Below, one piece after another: positions 52,453 to 60,971 of a stretch of DNA of 64,000 nucleotides. The notes beneath the pieces are model-generated. The model saw only the letters and a list, made by a program, of their open reading frames with translations, was not told where the DNA came from and searched no databases. Origin of the DNA: Mitsuokella jalaludinii DSM 13811 (GTDB taxonomy: Bacteria > Bacillota > Negativicutes > Selenomonadales > Selenomonadaceae); contig NZ_JNKR01000002.1 in NCBI RefSeq assembly GCF_000702905.1, forward strand, positions 62,001 to 126,000, in the 5' to 3' direction. How positions within the stretch are numbered: position 1 is the first letter of the stretch; each line of letters opens with the position of its first letter. The translations under genes were made by a program, and so were the position numbers.

Positions 52453-52567
52453 ACACAAACCCTCAATTCCAACAAAACACGAAACCCTGTCCGCATTTTA
52501 CACCTTTCCGGCCAGACAAAAAAGAGGATATCCATTAGAATCCGTACGGCACTCAACAGGATAAGCA

Positions 52568-52608
52568 AAGGGTGCGCTCAAGAAAGTAACTTTCTTGAGC
52601 GCACCCTT
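52568..52608. terminator. 41-bp near-perfect hairpin
   Basis: Twenty-base arms at 52568-52587 and 52589-52608 are exact inverse complements (AAGGGTGCGCTCAAGAAAGT). It ends the AAA-ATPase pseudogene transcript. Confidence 0.8.
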
Positions 52609-52611
52609 GCA

Positions 52612-53912
52612 TTATATTGCAATCACGTAGACTTTCTTGTCGCAAAAGGCTATCCCATACCTCCATACATTCTGTATGCCTCGCTTTTGGAATTCTGTCT
52701 CATGTGGTTGAGGATTTCTGTCGCATAGATGTCGCGGATTTCTTTATTGGGGATGCGCAGGGCATAGCGGTTGCGGCGGGTGGCGACTGATGTGGTGGTG
52801 GTCAGATAGCCGGTCAGCAGGAGAATCGTATACAGGGCACTCTTGTCGCGCCCGATATCTTCATAGATGACGCGCTCGTTCAGCGTAACCTGTATCGTGT
52901 CGCCATCCAGGAGCGTCTGCAGTGCCTCGATCCGCTGCGCATCCGCCTTTTCGAGCAGTGCGCGCAGGATGCCATTGCCAGAGGTATTGACCCAGTAATC
53001 GCCAAAGCGGTCATTGCGGAAGAAATTGATGACTGACCACGGGTTGTAAATCTCCACTTCACCAAAATGGTAGCCGTCGTACCATCTTCGGATTTCAGGC
53101 AGGCGGTCCTCGCGTCCCAGATCATGCGCCATCTCGGTGACTTCCTCCGACGTGAAGCCGATGACGTCGTCATAGCGCGTGCTCAAGACAGAGCAGACAT
53201 CGAGGTTGTTGAGGTCGCTGAAAATGCTTTCCTTAGCCACACGCAGGACGCCAGTCAGCACAGCAAATGCCAGATTGTCATTGCTCTTGAGCGCACTGCC
53301 GAGCAACTGCTTCAGGAAGGCAATGCATTCCCGATAAAAACCATTCTCCCAAGCCTGTTGGACAGGTGCATCATATTCATCAATGAGCAGGATGACCTGC
53401 CGCCCATAATGCTGACGCAGCATCTCCATCAAGAGAGCCAGCGCCGCAGAAAGGCGCGCTTCATCCGCTTCCATCTCTACAATCTGCTGGAAGCGCTTCT
53501 TCAACGGATCCTGCACGCGCGGGCTGTCGAGCAGATAGGTGTACCGGAGAAATAGCATGCTGATGTAACTGGAAAACAGCCCCTGCATCATCTCCCAGCT
53601 CAGACCATTCGTATCCTTGAACGTCAGGAACACCACCGGATACTGCCCGCACGCCCCCATATACGACGCCCCAGCCCGCTCGATGTCCAGCCCCACGAAG
53701 AGTTCACGGCTCTTGTCTGCCTTATCAATGGAAAAGAACCAGTCGAGCATGCTCATCGTCAGCGTCTTGCCGAACCGCCTCGGTCTCGTCAAGAGCGTCA
53801 CTTTGCTATGCTCATCCAGCAGTTGCCGAATGAACCGCGTCTTGTCGACAAAATAATACCCCTTCCGCAATTCGCAGAAGTCTTCCACGCCGATTGGCAT
53901 TGCCTTGTGCAT
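52612..53912 (-). pseudogene. AAA-ATPase/PD-(D/E)XK protein with deleted nuclease domain
   Basis: The 420-codon open frame (53912-52650) encodes the AAA-ATPase-like domain: GYYFVDKTRFI near residue 18, Walker A TRPRRFGKT near 42, Walker B VILLIDEYDAP near 173, and conserved YNPWSVINFF near 290. Complete members are about 520-560 residues with a C-terminal PD-(D/E)XK domain. Here the frame stops after about 15 junction residues, but the family's usual last residues (YGIAFCDKKVYVIAI) remain in another frame at 52612-52660. So most of the nuclease domain was lost by a frame-disrupting deletion near 52660-52690. The ATPase part may still be made. Confidence 0.8.
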
Positions 53913-54066
53913 ACTGTCACCACCTTTTACTTATTGCCGTTTTTTTCATTATAGCACATCCGAAGGGTGCCGCGCCTCTGGTAATGCGTCTATGGTGTGC
54001 CAGAGTGCCGGGGACTCTGACGACACATCTTTTGGTATGATATAAGAAGAAAATGAGGTGTTCGAC

Positions 54067-54330
54067 ATGGTCAACTTCAAATGGAATCAGAAACGCGCGC
54101 TCGAAGTCGCGAAGGAAGACGGCATTTCTATTGGTGAGGCACGTGGCGAAGCGCGTGGAGAGGCACGTGGAGAGGTGCGTGGTAAGCTGATTGGCGAACG
54201 CAATGCCATGATGAAAGTCGCGCTGTCGCTCTTGAAGAAGGGACTTCCTGTAGGTGTCATCACCGATTCGACCAACCTCTCACTCGAGGAAGTCCGCAAG
54301 ATTGCCAAGGATAATGGACTGGCTTTCTGA
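54067..54330 (+). CDS. small RpnS-like protein (C-terminal tail of Rpn nucleases), copy A
   Basis: 87-residue protein corresponding only to the C-terminal domain of Rpn-type nucleases; no nuclease domain precedes it. After MVNFKWNQKRALEVAKEDGI there are tandem four-residue repeats (GEAR three times, then GEVR, GKLI) encoded by 12-base units. A helical end follows (LLKKGLPVGVITDSTNLSLE, then EVRKIAKDNG). Known RpnS proteins are made from internal starts of rpn genes, carry variable four-residue repeats in a dimerising helix, and block the toxic full-length protein. GAGGTG at 54055-54060 favours ATG 54067. A stand-alone antitoxin or orphan role is inferred. Confidence 0.8.
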   Translation: MVNFKWNQKRALEVAKEDGISIGEARGEARGEARGEVRGKLIGERNAMMKVALSLLKKGLPVGVITDSTNLSLEEVRKIAKDNGLAF

Positions 54331-54366
54331 CAGCGCGCAACGGTGAACAACGAATGCATAAAAAAT

Positions 54367-54405
54367 CAAGAGGCATAGGAGTCGTAGCTCTTATGCCTCT
54401 TGTTG
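54367..54405. terminator. bidirectional terminator of copy A
   Basis: CAAGAGGCATA pairs with TATGCCTCTTG; the same hairpin ends the other two copies. Confidence 0.85.
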
Positions 54406-54461
54406 TCTTTGTGATGAACTCCCCCAAGGGGATGGTTGCGGTATTGCCCATCGCGCGGCGC

Positions 54462-54548
54462 TCAGAACTGCCAGTTGATGCCGACGTTGCCCTGCCATTT
54501 TTTATGCCAGTCGCTGCCAAAGGAGCGCTGGAAATTGTTGACGATGCA
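54462..54548 (-). pseudogene. C-terminal remnant of an outer-membrane beta-barrel protein
   Basis: About 28 codons ending GINWQF and a stop give alternating hydrophobic residues and a terminal phenylalanine, the signature of the last strand of a BAM-inserted barrel. Nothing of the gene remains upstream because the HigBA operon begins there. Low information; the barrel type is unknown. Confidence 0.55.
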
Positions 54549-54577
54549 CAATCTGGGATCTAGCAACATTCTAGGGG

Positions 54578-54606
54578 TTGACATTATGAGATATATCTCA
54601 TAAAAT
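54578..54606 (+). promoter_or_regulatory. higBA promoter with operator between -35 and -10
   Basis: TTGACA (54578-54583), 17-base spacer, TAAAAT (54601-54606). The spacer and first bases of the -10 form a perfect 20-bp palindrome, TTATGAGATATATCTCATAA (54584-54603), an ideal site for autorepression by the HigA-type antitoxin. Confidence 0.85.
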
Positions 54607-54623
54607 ATAAACAGGAGGAGTAT

Positions 54624-54977
54624 ATGAGATTTGAAGTCAAATTTTATGAAACAACAGACGGCAAGAAACCCGTAGAAGATTTTTTATTGAGTCTAGAGAA
54701 CAAAATGCAGGCTAAGATGGTGCAGATGATGGAACTCTTGGAAGAAAAGGGGACCGACTTGCGTGAACCTTACACAAAGCCTTTGGGCGATGGTATTTTT
54801 GAGCTGAGATGTAAGCAATCTAGCAACATCTCTCGTGCTCTTTTCTTCTTCTTTCTCGGTGGTAAAATCATTATAACAAATGGATTCATCAAAAAGACCA
54901 ACAAGACACCACCAAAGGAAATCCGCTTAGCAAAAGAGCGGCGTGCAGACTACATACAGCAACAGGAGGATTTATGA
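54624..54977 (+). CDS. HigB/Gp49-type toxin of a type II toxin-antitoxin system
   Basis: 117-residue RelE-superfamily protein of the phage Gp49-like (HigB) group, expected to cleave mRNA on the ribosome. YETTDGKKPVEDFL near residue 8, KPLGDGIFELR near 52 and the strand FFFFLGGKIIITNGFIKKTNK near 73 are family features. GGAGGAG precedes the ATG. The stop overlaps the antitoxin start by four bases. Toxin-first order is typical of higBA. Confidence 0.9.
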   Translation: MRFEVKFYETTDGKKPVEDFLLSLENKMQAKMVQMMELLEEKGTDLREPYTKPLGDGIFELRCKQSSNISRALFFFFLGGKIIITNGFIKKTNKTPPKEIRLAKERRADYIQQQEDL

Positions 54978-55270
54978 TGAAAAGCTTACAAGAATTTAAA
55001 GCCGAGCGAATGAAGGACCCAGCATTTGCAAAAGCATACGCTGAATCGGAGCCTGAGATCAACATCATCCGCGCAATTGTCGAGGCTCGCAACCGGCAGA
55101 ACCTTACGCAAAAGGAATTGGCCGAAAAGACGGGTATTGCACAGACTGAGATCAGCCGCATTGAGAGCGGTGCCCGCAACCCATCCTTGAAGATCCTGCA
55201 ACGGTTAGCAGATGGCATGGGAATGGTTCTCAAGGTTTCGTTCGAGCCAAAGAGGGAGATACATGCATAA
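54974..55270 (+). CDS. HigA-type XRE antitoxin
   Basis: 98-residue DNA-binding antitoxin. An N-terminal helix (SLQEFKAERMKDPAFAKAY) that should bind the toxin is followed by a helix-turn-helix (QNLTQKELAEKTGIAQTEIS then RIESGARNPSLKIL). It would neutralise HigB and, with it, bind the palindrome at 54584-54603. Its stop overlaps the next start (TAATG), so the RpnS-like copy B is probably co-translated as a third gene. Confidence 0.9.
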   Translation: MMKSLQEFKAERMKDPAFAKAYAESEPEINIIRAIVEARNRQNLTQKELAEKTGIAQTEISRIESGARNPSLKILQRLADGMGMVLKVSFEPKREIHA

Positions 55271-55590
55271 TGTTCGACATGGTCAACTTCAAATGGGATC
55301 AGAAACGCGCACTCGAAGTCGCGAAGGAAGACGGTATTTCTATCGGCGAGGCACGCGGAGAAGCACGTGGAGAGGCACGTGGTGAACGCAATGACATGAT
55401 GAAAGTCGCACTGTCACTCTTGAAGAAAGGGCTTCCTGTAGGTGTCATCACCGATTCGACCAACCTCTCACTCGAAGAAGTCCGCAAGATTGCCAAGGAT
55501 AACGGGCTGGCTTTCTGACGGAGCGCGACGGTGAATAACAATTGCATAAAAAAACAAGAGGCATAGGAGCCGTGGCCCCTATGCCTCTTG
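55269..55590 (+). repeat. RpnS-tail repeat unit, copy B
   Basis: Same module as at 54058-54405 with its terminator (CAAGAGGCATAGG / CCTATGCCTCTTG, 55555-55590), which here also serves the autotransporter gene on the other strand. Confidence 0.85.
55270..55518 (+). CDS. small RpnS-like protein, copy B, third gene of the higBA operon
   Basis: 82-residue paralogue of copy A with fewer four-residue repeats (GEAR three times then GERN), otherwise nearly identical (LLKKGLPVGVITDSTNLSLE, then EVRKIAKDNG at the end). It starts with ATG overlapping the antitoxin stop; GGGAGA lies upstream. The repeat number difference between A and B is the kind of variation described for RpnS helices. Whether it is a functional antitoxin or a passenger of the duplicated module is open. 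Confidence 0.78.
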   Translation: MFDMVNFKWDQKRALEVAKEDGISIGEARGEARGEARGERNDMMKVALSLLKKGLPVGVITDSTNLSLEEVRKIAKDNGLAF

Positions 55591-55620
55591 CTGTACCCGC
55601 TTGCAGCAAGGTATGCGATG

Positions 55621-58600
55621 TTATTTGGTTGCTGCTTTCTTGTCCTGCGCGGCGAGGAGCTGCTGGACCATGGCCTTGAGTTCCTTGATCTCGCTGTCCT
55701 GCTTCTTGAGCTGATCGTCCTGACGGGCGACGGTTGCGCGCAGCTCCGTGATCTCCTGCGTGGAGCCCGGGCGGATCTGGGATTTGCCCTTCGGGCCGAA
55801 CTTGAAGCTGACGCCTGCATTGATCATGTTCTCGCCATTGCCGAAATTCGTGCCGAGGCTGAACATCGTGTCCTCATCCGGGCGGTAGAACGCGCCGACA
55901 GCCGCACTGTTGGCATCGCGGTAGTTGCCGTAGCCAACAGCGAAGTCCCACTTGTCATCCGGGTCGAAATCAAGAGGATGCAGCGCCGCCAGAGCCGCCG
56001 CACCGGCACCGACCTTGTTGATCTTGCTGTCGAGGTTGTTCACACGGCCATTGATGTTCGTGATGCTCGAAGCATTCGAAGCCACCTGGCTGTCGAGCGC
56101 CGAGATGTTCTCACCAGCCGTGTTGGACGATTTCACGTACGTGCCATCCTTCTGGACGCGCGTCTCGTTGTAGACCGTGCCTGCATTGACGGCAGCCTTT
56201 GAGCCTTTCTCGATGGAAGCATCTTCATTGACCGTAAGATGATCTGTCGTGATGTTCTTAGCCGTTGCATTATTGACTTGGATACCTTTGTTCAGAGATA
56301 CCTGGTAATTTGCCGGTTTTGTCGGATCTGTCTCTGTATTTGTCACAGTGATATTCGAGCCATCGCCCTTGACAGTACCTACGCCACCATCTTTGCCATC
56401 CTTACCATTTTTACCAGCAGGCCCTTGTGCACCGGTATCACCTTTATCACCCTTCGGACCTTGGGCTCCAGTTGCACCGGTATCACCTTTGTCGCCCTTG
56501 TCTCCTTTCGGGCCTTGTTCACCAGTTGCACCGGTATCACCTTTGTCGCCCTTGTCTCCTTTCGGGCCTTGTTCACCAGTTGCACCGGTATCACCTTTAT
56601 CACCCTTGTCTCCTTTCGGGCCTTGTTCGCCAGTTGCACCGGTATCACCTTTGTCGCCCTTGTCTCCTTTCAGGCCTTGTTCACCAGTTGCACCGGTATC
56701 GCCTTTGTCTCCCTTGTCTCCTTTCGGGCCTTTGAAGTCCGGATCATCTTTCAGAGCATCTTTATCCAACGTAACCAATACTCGTTTGTCGCCTTCACTG
56801 CCGACTTCCCGTGCTAACAAGCCATCGCCAAAGTCAAACTGCAGATTGCTGATCGTCATATCCTTTGCAATCTGGTTTCCGCCTGTATACACACCACTGG
56901 CAACTTTACCGCCGGTATAGATCTGAACAGGCAGATTCATCACGGCCTTCAGCTGTGCCACGTTAACTGCATCCGTATCGTTGAAGCCAGCAGCTAAGTT
57001 GGTAATCTGACGGGTAATAGCCGGGGTAGTTACGTTATCGTCTTTATCCTTTTCTTCTGCACGACCGACCGAAACTGCAGCCGCCGTCGATTTCCAGGTA
57101 GAAGACGTATCAGTCGATGCCTTCTTTGTAGCGGGATCATAACCAACTGCATCCTTATCGATAGCAGCTACAGAACCGGCACCGATGGCTACACCGCCTG
57201 TTTTTTCGACGTTGGCATTATGGCCGAGAATCGTTGCATCAGTTACCGATGTCGTCATCTTGCTGTCAGCCGAGCCGATGATGACAGAGCCATTTGCGCC
57301 TGTCACTTCACGGTTATCACCGAGGAGCTGGATGTTATCTGTCGTCTTGACGACGTTCCTGGAACCCAGTACGGATACGCCATGAGACGAATCAACGGTA
57401 TTGCCGATACCGGAAACCACAACAGCTCCCTTGGCATCCTGCTGAAGTTTCCCCTTCAATGTATCCTGAAGCGCTTTGGCCGAATCGCCGCCTTCCGTCG
57501 GAGCCTCGATATCGGTCAGCGAATTGGTGACTTCATTGCCCGCACCGAGAATGGTCGTATTGTTGGAGTTGGCAATCCGGTTGGCCGTACCGACGATGCT
57601 GCTAGCCACGCCCGAATTATCAGCTGCGTCCTTATCCTGATATTTATACGATTCAATGCTGTTCAGCGAACCATCTACGGTAGCTGCGAAGTTCTGAATC
57701 TTCTTCTTGGCCGTCGTAGCGGAATAAGCACCCGTTACAGTAGCGAACGTGCCGTTGTTGAAGCTATTCGTGCCAAGGGTCGTCATATTGATGTTATTGA
57801 AGTTATCGCGCAGTTTCTGAGAATCTGTACCATCTACGTCTATATCGGCAATGGCCCCTTTATACATATGAGAACCGACCATCAGACTGCCTGTACGAGC
57901 AAAGCTGTTACGGCCAATGGCAATACCACCGGCTTCATTTCCCGGTGTAAGCGGAATGTTATTGTCATCAAACTTAGTCTGGCCAAAGGCCCAGTTCTTC
58001 TCGGTATTGCCGTACATATTTTCAACACGTGCATTCTGGCCAAGGGCAATGCTGCCACCCTGATTAACATAGGAATCAACATGGGAATCCTGGCCGATGG
58101 CTACATCACCGCCGTTGGCATTCGGTTTGCCGTCGCTGGAACGAATCCAGGAGCCAGTACCAATAGCGACACCGTTAGCACTGCCTGCATAAGCCGTATC
58201 GCCGATGGCAACGGCACTCGCCTTATCTGCGTTTGCTCCAACACCTGCCGCCAGAGCATTAGTTCCGGTAGCGCCATCATTCTTGTAATTCTTTGCAGTA
58301 GAATCCGTGGAATTTACACTGTAGAAATGCGTCTGAGCCGCTTTCAACTGAGCCACATTGACGGCATCCGTATCCTGCGTGCCAGCTGCGACGTTAGTAA
58401 TCTGGCGGGTAATGTTCTTAGAAGCATCGCCGACGGAAACGGCAGCCGCCGTCGATTTCCAAATGCCGCTTGTATCTTTATTGCGGTCAGTTCCAGACGG
58501 ATCATAACCAACTGCATCCTTATCAACAGAAGCTACCGAACCTGCACCAAGGGCCACACCGCCATCGACCTTAGCATTGGCATTATGACCGACGATGACA

Positions 58601-59796
58601 GTGTCTTTATTTGAGGTTGTGATTGGCGTCTTTTCGTCGGCATTGCCGATAATCACGTTATGGGTCTGGCCTTCTGCTACGGTGCGATAATCGCCGATGA
58701 CCGTATTGGAATCAGCGCCCTTATTGATCGTAACACTCTGACCCAGTACCTTTACATGGCTGGCATCGGTAATGGAACTGTTGAACCCATCCAGATAGTT
58801 GTACTGTACTTTCTTGTAAGTCGTCGATTTCATGGAGTTCCCCACGCCCATGATTTGTGAATTCTGGGTCTTTTCAGCGCTGTTGCCACCGCCGATGACC
58901 AGGGTAGCACCGCCTGCACTGCTGGCAACACCATCCATCAGAGCTTTCTGCATATCGGCAGCAGATTTGAACAATGAACTGTAAGCAGACGTATCAAATG
59001 AAGCGATGGAGTCTTTGACGCTATTGCCTGCGCCCATAACGATGGCCCCATTGCTGTTGGTCACTTTGTTGGCCGTACCGGAAATCATATTGGCTACACC
59101 ACTAGTAGAGTCATAACTTGATAAAGACTCATTAGAATTAAAGGTGCCGATAACTGTAGCAAAAGCATTTTTTGTAGCATTGCCCGTATCAGAAAGACCG
59201 GCCGCTTCATACTGATTAGTCTGTACATTATAGCTGCCAATGGTAGTAGCAAAACCGCCGCCGGTATAGGAATTGGTCCCCAAAGTAGTGGAAGCTACAC
59301 CAAACTGACGCAGTTGGTCTGCTGTGGTATCACCGATGGAAATCTTATTTTCTGCCAGTGTATGAGCACCGATTTCGATGGAGCCTGTACGGGCATACGA
59401 ATTCGTTCCTATTGCAATAGCCTCGGGTAAATTCTTTTTAGCATGTTCATTCGAGTGAATATTCCAGCCCGTCTGGACTAAGCCATGCCACATAGTGGGG
59501 TCTGCTTTTTCTCCAAACGAAAGCATAGATTCCTGTGTCCCGCCGCCGATAAAGACCTTGGCATTCTTGCCGATGGCAATATTGGTCCCATCGTTGACCG
59601 GACTGATGTCGTAAGCAATGGGCTGGGCCCCTTTGTCCACAATATCCTTGTCCGCGGCCCAGCTGATGCCTGGCGTGCATCCCCACGTCAGGGCACCGGC
59701 GGTGAGAGCCATGGCGATGATGCGGGCCGGGGCTGGGGTGCTATGGTCGATAGACGGTTGACTGCTCTTGTGGTTCCGCTTAGCAAGTTCGGACAC
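55621..59796 (-). CDS. YadA-type trimeric autotransporter adhesin with collagen-like region
   Basis: Surface adhesin, 1391 codons from a GTG. Signal region IIAMALTAGALTWG...ISWA near residues 27-47; then two similar passenger halves of YadA-head repeats (AIG-type, for example AIAIGTNSYARTGSIEIGAH), each closed by a neck module ITRQITN.AAG...DAVNVAQLKA; a collagen-like stretch of about 38 Gly-X-Y triplets at about 1021-1136; a stalk; and a YadA membrane anchor from about 1270 (ALHPLDFDPDD...VGYGNYRD...AGVSFKFG). Unusually, a coiled coil of about 50 residues follows the anchor. The expected ATG at 59851 with a good ribosome site is out of frame by one base, so this gene may be poorly expressed or broken. 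Confidence 0.85.
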   Translation of the reverse strand: MSELAKRNHKSSQPSIDHSTPAPARIIAMALTAGALTWGCTPGISWAADKDIVDKGAQPIAYDISPVNDGTNIAIGKNAKVFIGGGTQESMLSFGEKADPTMWHGLVQTGWNIHSNEHAKKNLPEAIAIGTNSYARTGSIEIGAHTLAENKISIGDTTADQLRQFGVASTTLGTNSYTGGGFATTIGSYNVQTNQYEAAGLSDTGNATKNAFATVIGTFNSNESLSSYDSTSGVANMISGTANKVTNSNGAIVMGAGNSVKDSIASFDTSAYSSLFKSAADMQKALMDGVASSAGGATLVIGGGNSAEKTQNSQIMGVGNSMKSTTYKKVQYNYLDGFNSSITDASHVKVLGQSVTINKGADSNTVIGDYRTVAEGQTHNVIIGNADEKTPITTSNKDTVIVGHNANAKVDGGVALGAGSVASVDKDAVGYDPSGTDRNKDTSGIWKSTAAAVSVGDASKNITRQITNVAAGTQDTDAVNVAQLKAAQTHFYSVNSTDSTAKNYKNDGATGTNALAAGVGANADKASAVAIGDTAYAGSANGVAIGTGSWIRSSDGKPNANGGDVAIGQDSHVDSYVNQGGSIALGQNARVENMYGNTEKNWAFGQTKFDDNNIPLTPGNEAGGIAIGRNSFARTGSLMVGSHMYKGAIADIDVDGTDSQKLRDNFNNINMTTLGTNSFNNGTFATVTGAYSATTAKKKIQNFAATVDGSLNSIESYKYQDKDAADNSGVASSIVGTANRIANSNNTTILGAGNEVTNSLTDIEAPTEGGDSAKALQDTLKGKLQQDAKGAVVVSGIGNTVDSSHGVSVLGSRNVVKTTDNIQLLGDNREVTGANGSVIIGSADSKMTTSVTDATILGHNANVEKTGGVAIGAGSVAAIDKDAVGYDPATKKASTDTSSTWKSTAAAVSVGRAEEKDKDDNVTTPAITRQITNLAAGFNDTDAVNVAQLKAVMNLPVQIYTGGKVASGVYTGGNQIAKDMTISNLQFDFGDGLLAREVGSEGDKRVLVTLDKDALKDDPDFKGPKGDKGDKGDTGATGEQGLKGDKGDKGDTGATGEQGPKGDKGDKGDTGATGEQGPKGDKGDKGDTGATGEQGPKGDKGDKGDTGATGAQGPKGDKGDTGAQGPAGKNGKDGKDGGVGTVKGDGSNITVTNTETDPTKPANYQVSLNKGIQVNNATAKNITTDHLTVNEDASIEKGSKAAVNAGTVYNETRVQKDGTYVKSSNTAGENISALDSQVASNASSITNINGRVNNLDSKINKVGAGAAALAALHPLDFDPDDKWDFAVGYGNYRDANSAAVGAFYRPDEDTMFSLGTNFGNGENMINAGVSFKFGPKGKSQIRPGSTQEITELRATVARQDDQLKKQDSEIKELKAMVQQLLAAQDKKAATK
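56471..56738 (-). repeat. 54-bp tandem repeats encoding the collagen-like region
   Basis: Five units start at 56471, 56525, 56579, 56633 and 56687 with only a few substitutions, each coding for GPKGDKGDKGDTGATGEQ. Exact 54-bp spacing makes strain-to-strain length change likely. Confidence 0.9.
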
Positions 59797-59851
59797 GACG
59801 ATGTAGCACTGTCGTGCCTTGCTTGTAGATGACTTTGTAGATTCGATTCAT
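59797..59851 (-). other. frameshifted ESPR start of the autotransporter gene
   Basis: ATG 59851, preceded by GGAGGGGAAG, opens MNRIYKVIYK, the start of an extended signal peptide region (ESPR). The continuation KARQCYIVVSELAKRN lies in the next frame, joined to the main gene. One extra base within 59821-59827 (TACAAGCAAGG where TACAGCAAGG would keep frame) separates them. Confidence 0.8.
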
Positions 59852-60050
59852 TCGGTCTTCCCCTCCACTCTCATTTATCACTGAATTCATATGATTAAAT
59901 TTAGTTTTAGGATAAGACCTATTGTTGTCGCACAGTCAATCTCGACATTGTTATCTATCATCGTTCTTTAGATATGTATGATATATCAATTTGTTGTTGC
60001 TGGAGATAAAAACAGCATGCGGCAGGGATAATGTCGCATGCTGTGAGGGG

Positions 60051-60926
60051 TCAACCGGATATGCTTTCTGCTGAAGGCGCGCTGCTGTCATCTCTTTGGA
60101 TAGGCACCTGGAAGCGCAGGGTTTCGGCGGTCTTGCGGAAATCCTGCGCATCAAGGACGCCGATGATCTGGCAGGTGACATCGCCGATCAGCGTGCAGTT
60201 CTCTTGCTGGCAGTAGGCCAGGAGCTTCTCCATGTAGGCCGGGGCCTGCTCAAAATCTTCGAAATAGACACAGGCACACGTACTGCTCTCGTACGTCTCC
60301 GTCTTTACTTTCTCCGTGCTGTCATCGGGGACGATCATGCCAATCCGATCTGCCCGGCAGCGCCCCGCGAGGAAATCCTCCTGTTTCACCGTCAGGAAGG
60401 CATTGTACGGATAGACGCCGCGAATTTTCTTCTTGTGCAATTCTCCTTCCATGCACGAGAGATCGTAGACGACGCTGCCGAAATCCTCCTGGAAGTAATT
60501 GCGCACCGCCTTCTTCATGTAGACATGGGATGACGGCACGTACCCAATCGTCAAGGTGTCCTTGGGCGGCCGGTGTGTGAAATAGTCATTCCAGCGAAGG
60601 ACCTTCTGGAGCTCTCTTTTCTGCCATTGCAGCTCACGCATCTTCCGGTCCAGCTCAACGACCTTCTGGCTATACGTATGCACTAGGAAGTCGGCACTGG
60701 AGTGATCCAGGATAGCCGCAATCTCCTTGAGGCTCAGGCCTAGATCCTTGTTGTGCTGGATCATGTGGAACACCATGCTCTGCCTGACATCGTAGATGCG
60801 GTAGTTGCTCTTCGGATTGACCTCTATCGGCTTCAGCAGTCCTTTCTCATCATAGAGCCGCAGTGTCGCCAATGTCGTATGATTCAACTTGGCCATCTGG
60901 CCGATTGTAATCTTGTTGTTCTTCAT
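60051..60926 (-). CDS. MerR-family regulator with GyrI-like effector domain
   Basis: 291-residue regulator: N-terminal MerR winged helix (ITIGQMAKLNHTTLATLRLYDEKGLL) with RIYDVRQSMVFHMI, a dimerising coiled coil around residues 80-110, and a C-terminal ligand domain of the BmrR/GyrI type from about 125. Such proteins activate efflux or stress genes from promoters with long spacers when they bind lipophilic cations. No obvious target is adjacent. Lies between the autotransporter and XRE genes. Confidence 0.88.
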   Translation of the reverse strand: MKNNKITIGQMAKLNHTTLATLRLYDEKGLLKPIEVNPKSNYRIYDVRQSMVFHMIQHNKDLGLSLKEIAAILDHSSADFLVHTYSQKVVELDRKMRELQWQKRELQKVLRWNDYFTHRPPKDTLTIGYVPSSHVYMKKAVRNYFQEDFGSVVYDLSCMEGELHKKKIRGVYPYNAFLTVKQEDFLAGRCRADRIGMIVPDDSTEKVKTETYESSTCACVYFEDFEQAPAYMEKLLAYCQQENCTLIGDVTCQIIGVLDAQDFRKTAETLRFQVPIQRDDSSAPSAESISG

Positions 60927-60971
60927 GATTATCCCTCCGCGAATGCTGTCATCTCGGCTGCCACAGTCTCA

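Larger units (their letters stand above)
54058..54405 (+). repeat. RpnS-tail repeat unit, copy A
   Basis: Begins at NTG-TTCGACATGG and runs through the small gene, the spacer (CGGTGAACAACGAATGCATAA) and the terminator. The same unit recurs at 55269-55590 and, 5'-truncated, at 63036-63182. Confidence 0.85.

Noticed and set aside
52134-52458. The secreted 158-codon frame as an intact small exported protein.
   Set aside because: Its last third reads through a terminator hairpin and into the opposite-strand LysR gene, so only the N-terminal domain is real coding sequence.
56379-56817. The 54-bp repeats as a minisatellite unrelated to coding.
   Set aside because: They are exactly in frame and encode perfect Gly-X-Y triplets flanked by adhesin domains.
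55588-58614. Long plus-strand open frames antisense to the autotransporter gene, including a Ser/Pro/Leu-rich repeat protein-like frame at 56348-56920.
   Set aside because: They mirror the periodic codons of the collagen-like and head repeats on the minus strand, lack ribosome sites and have unnatural composition.
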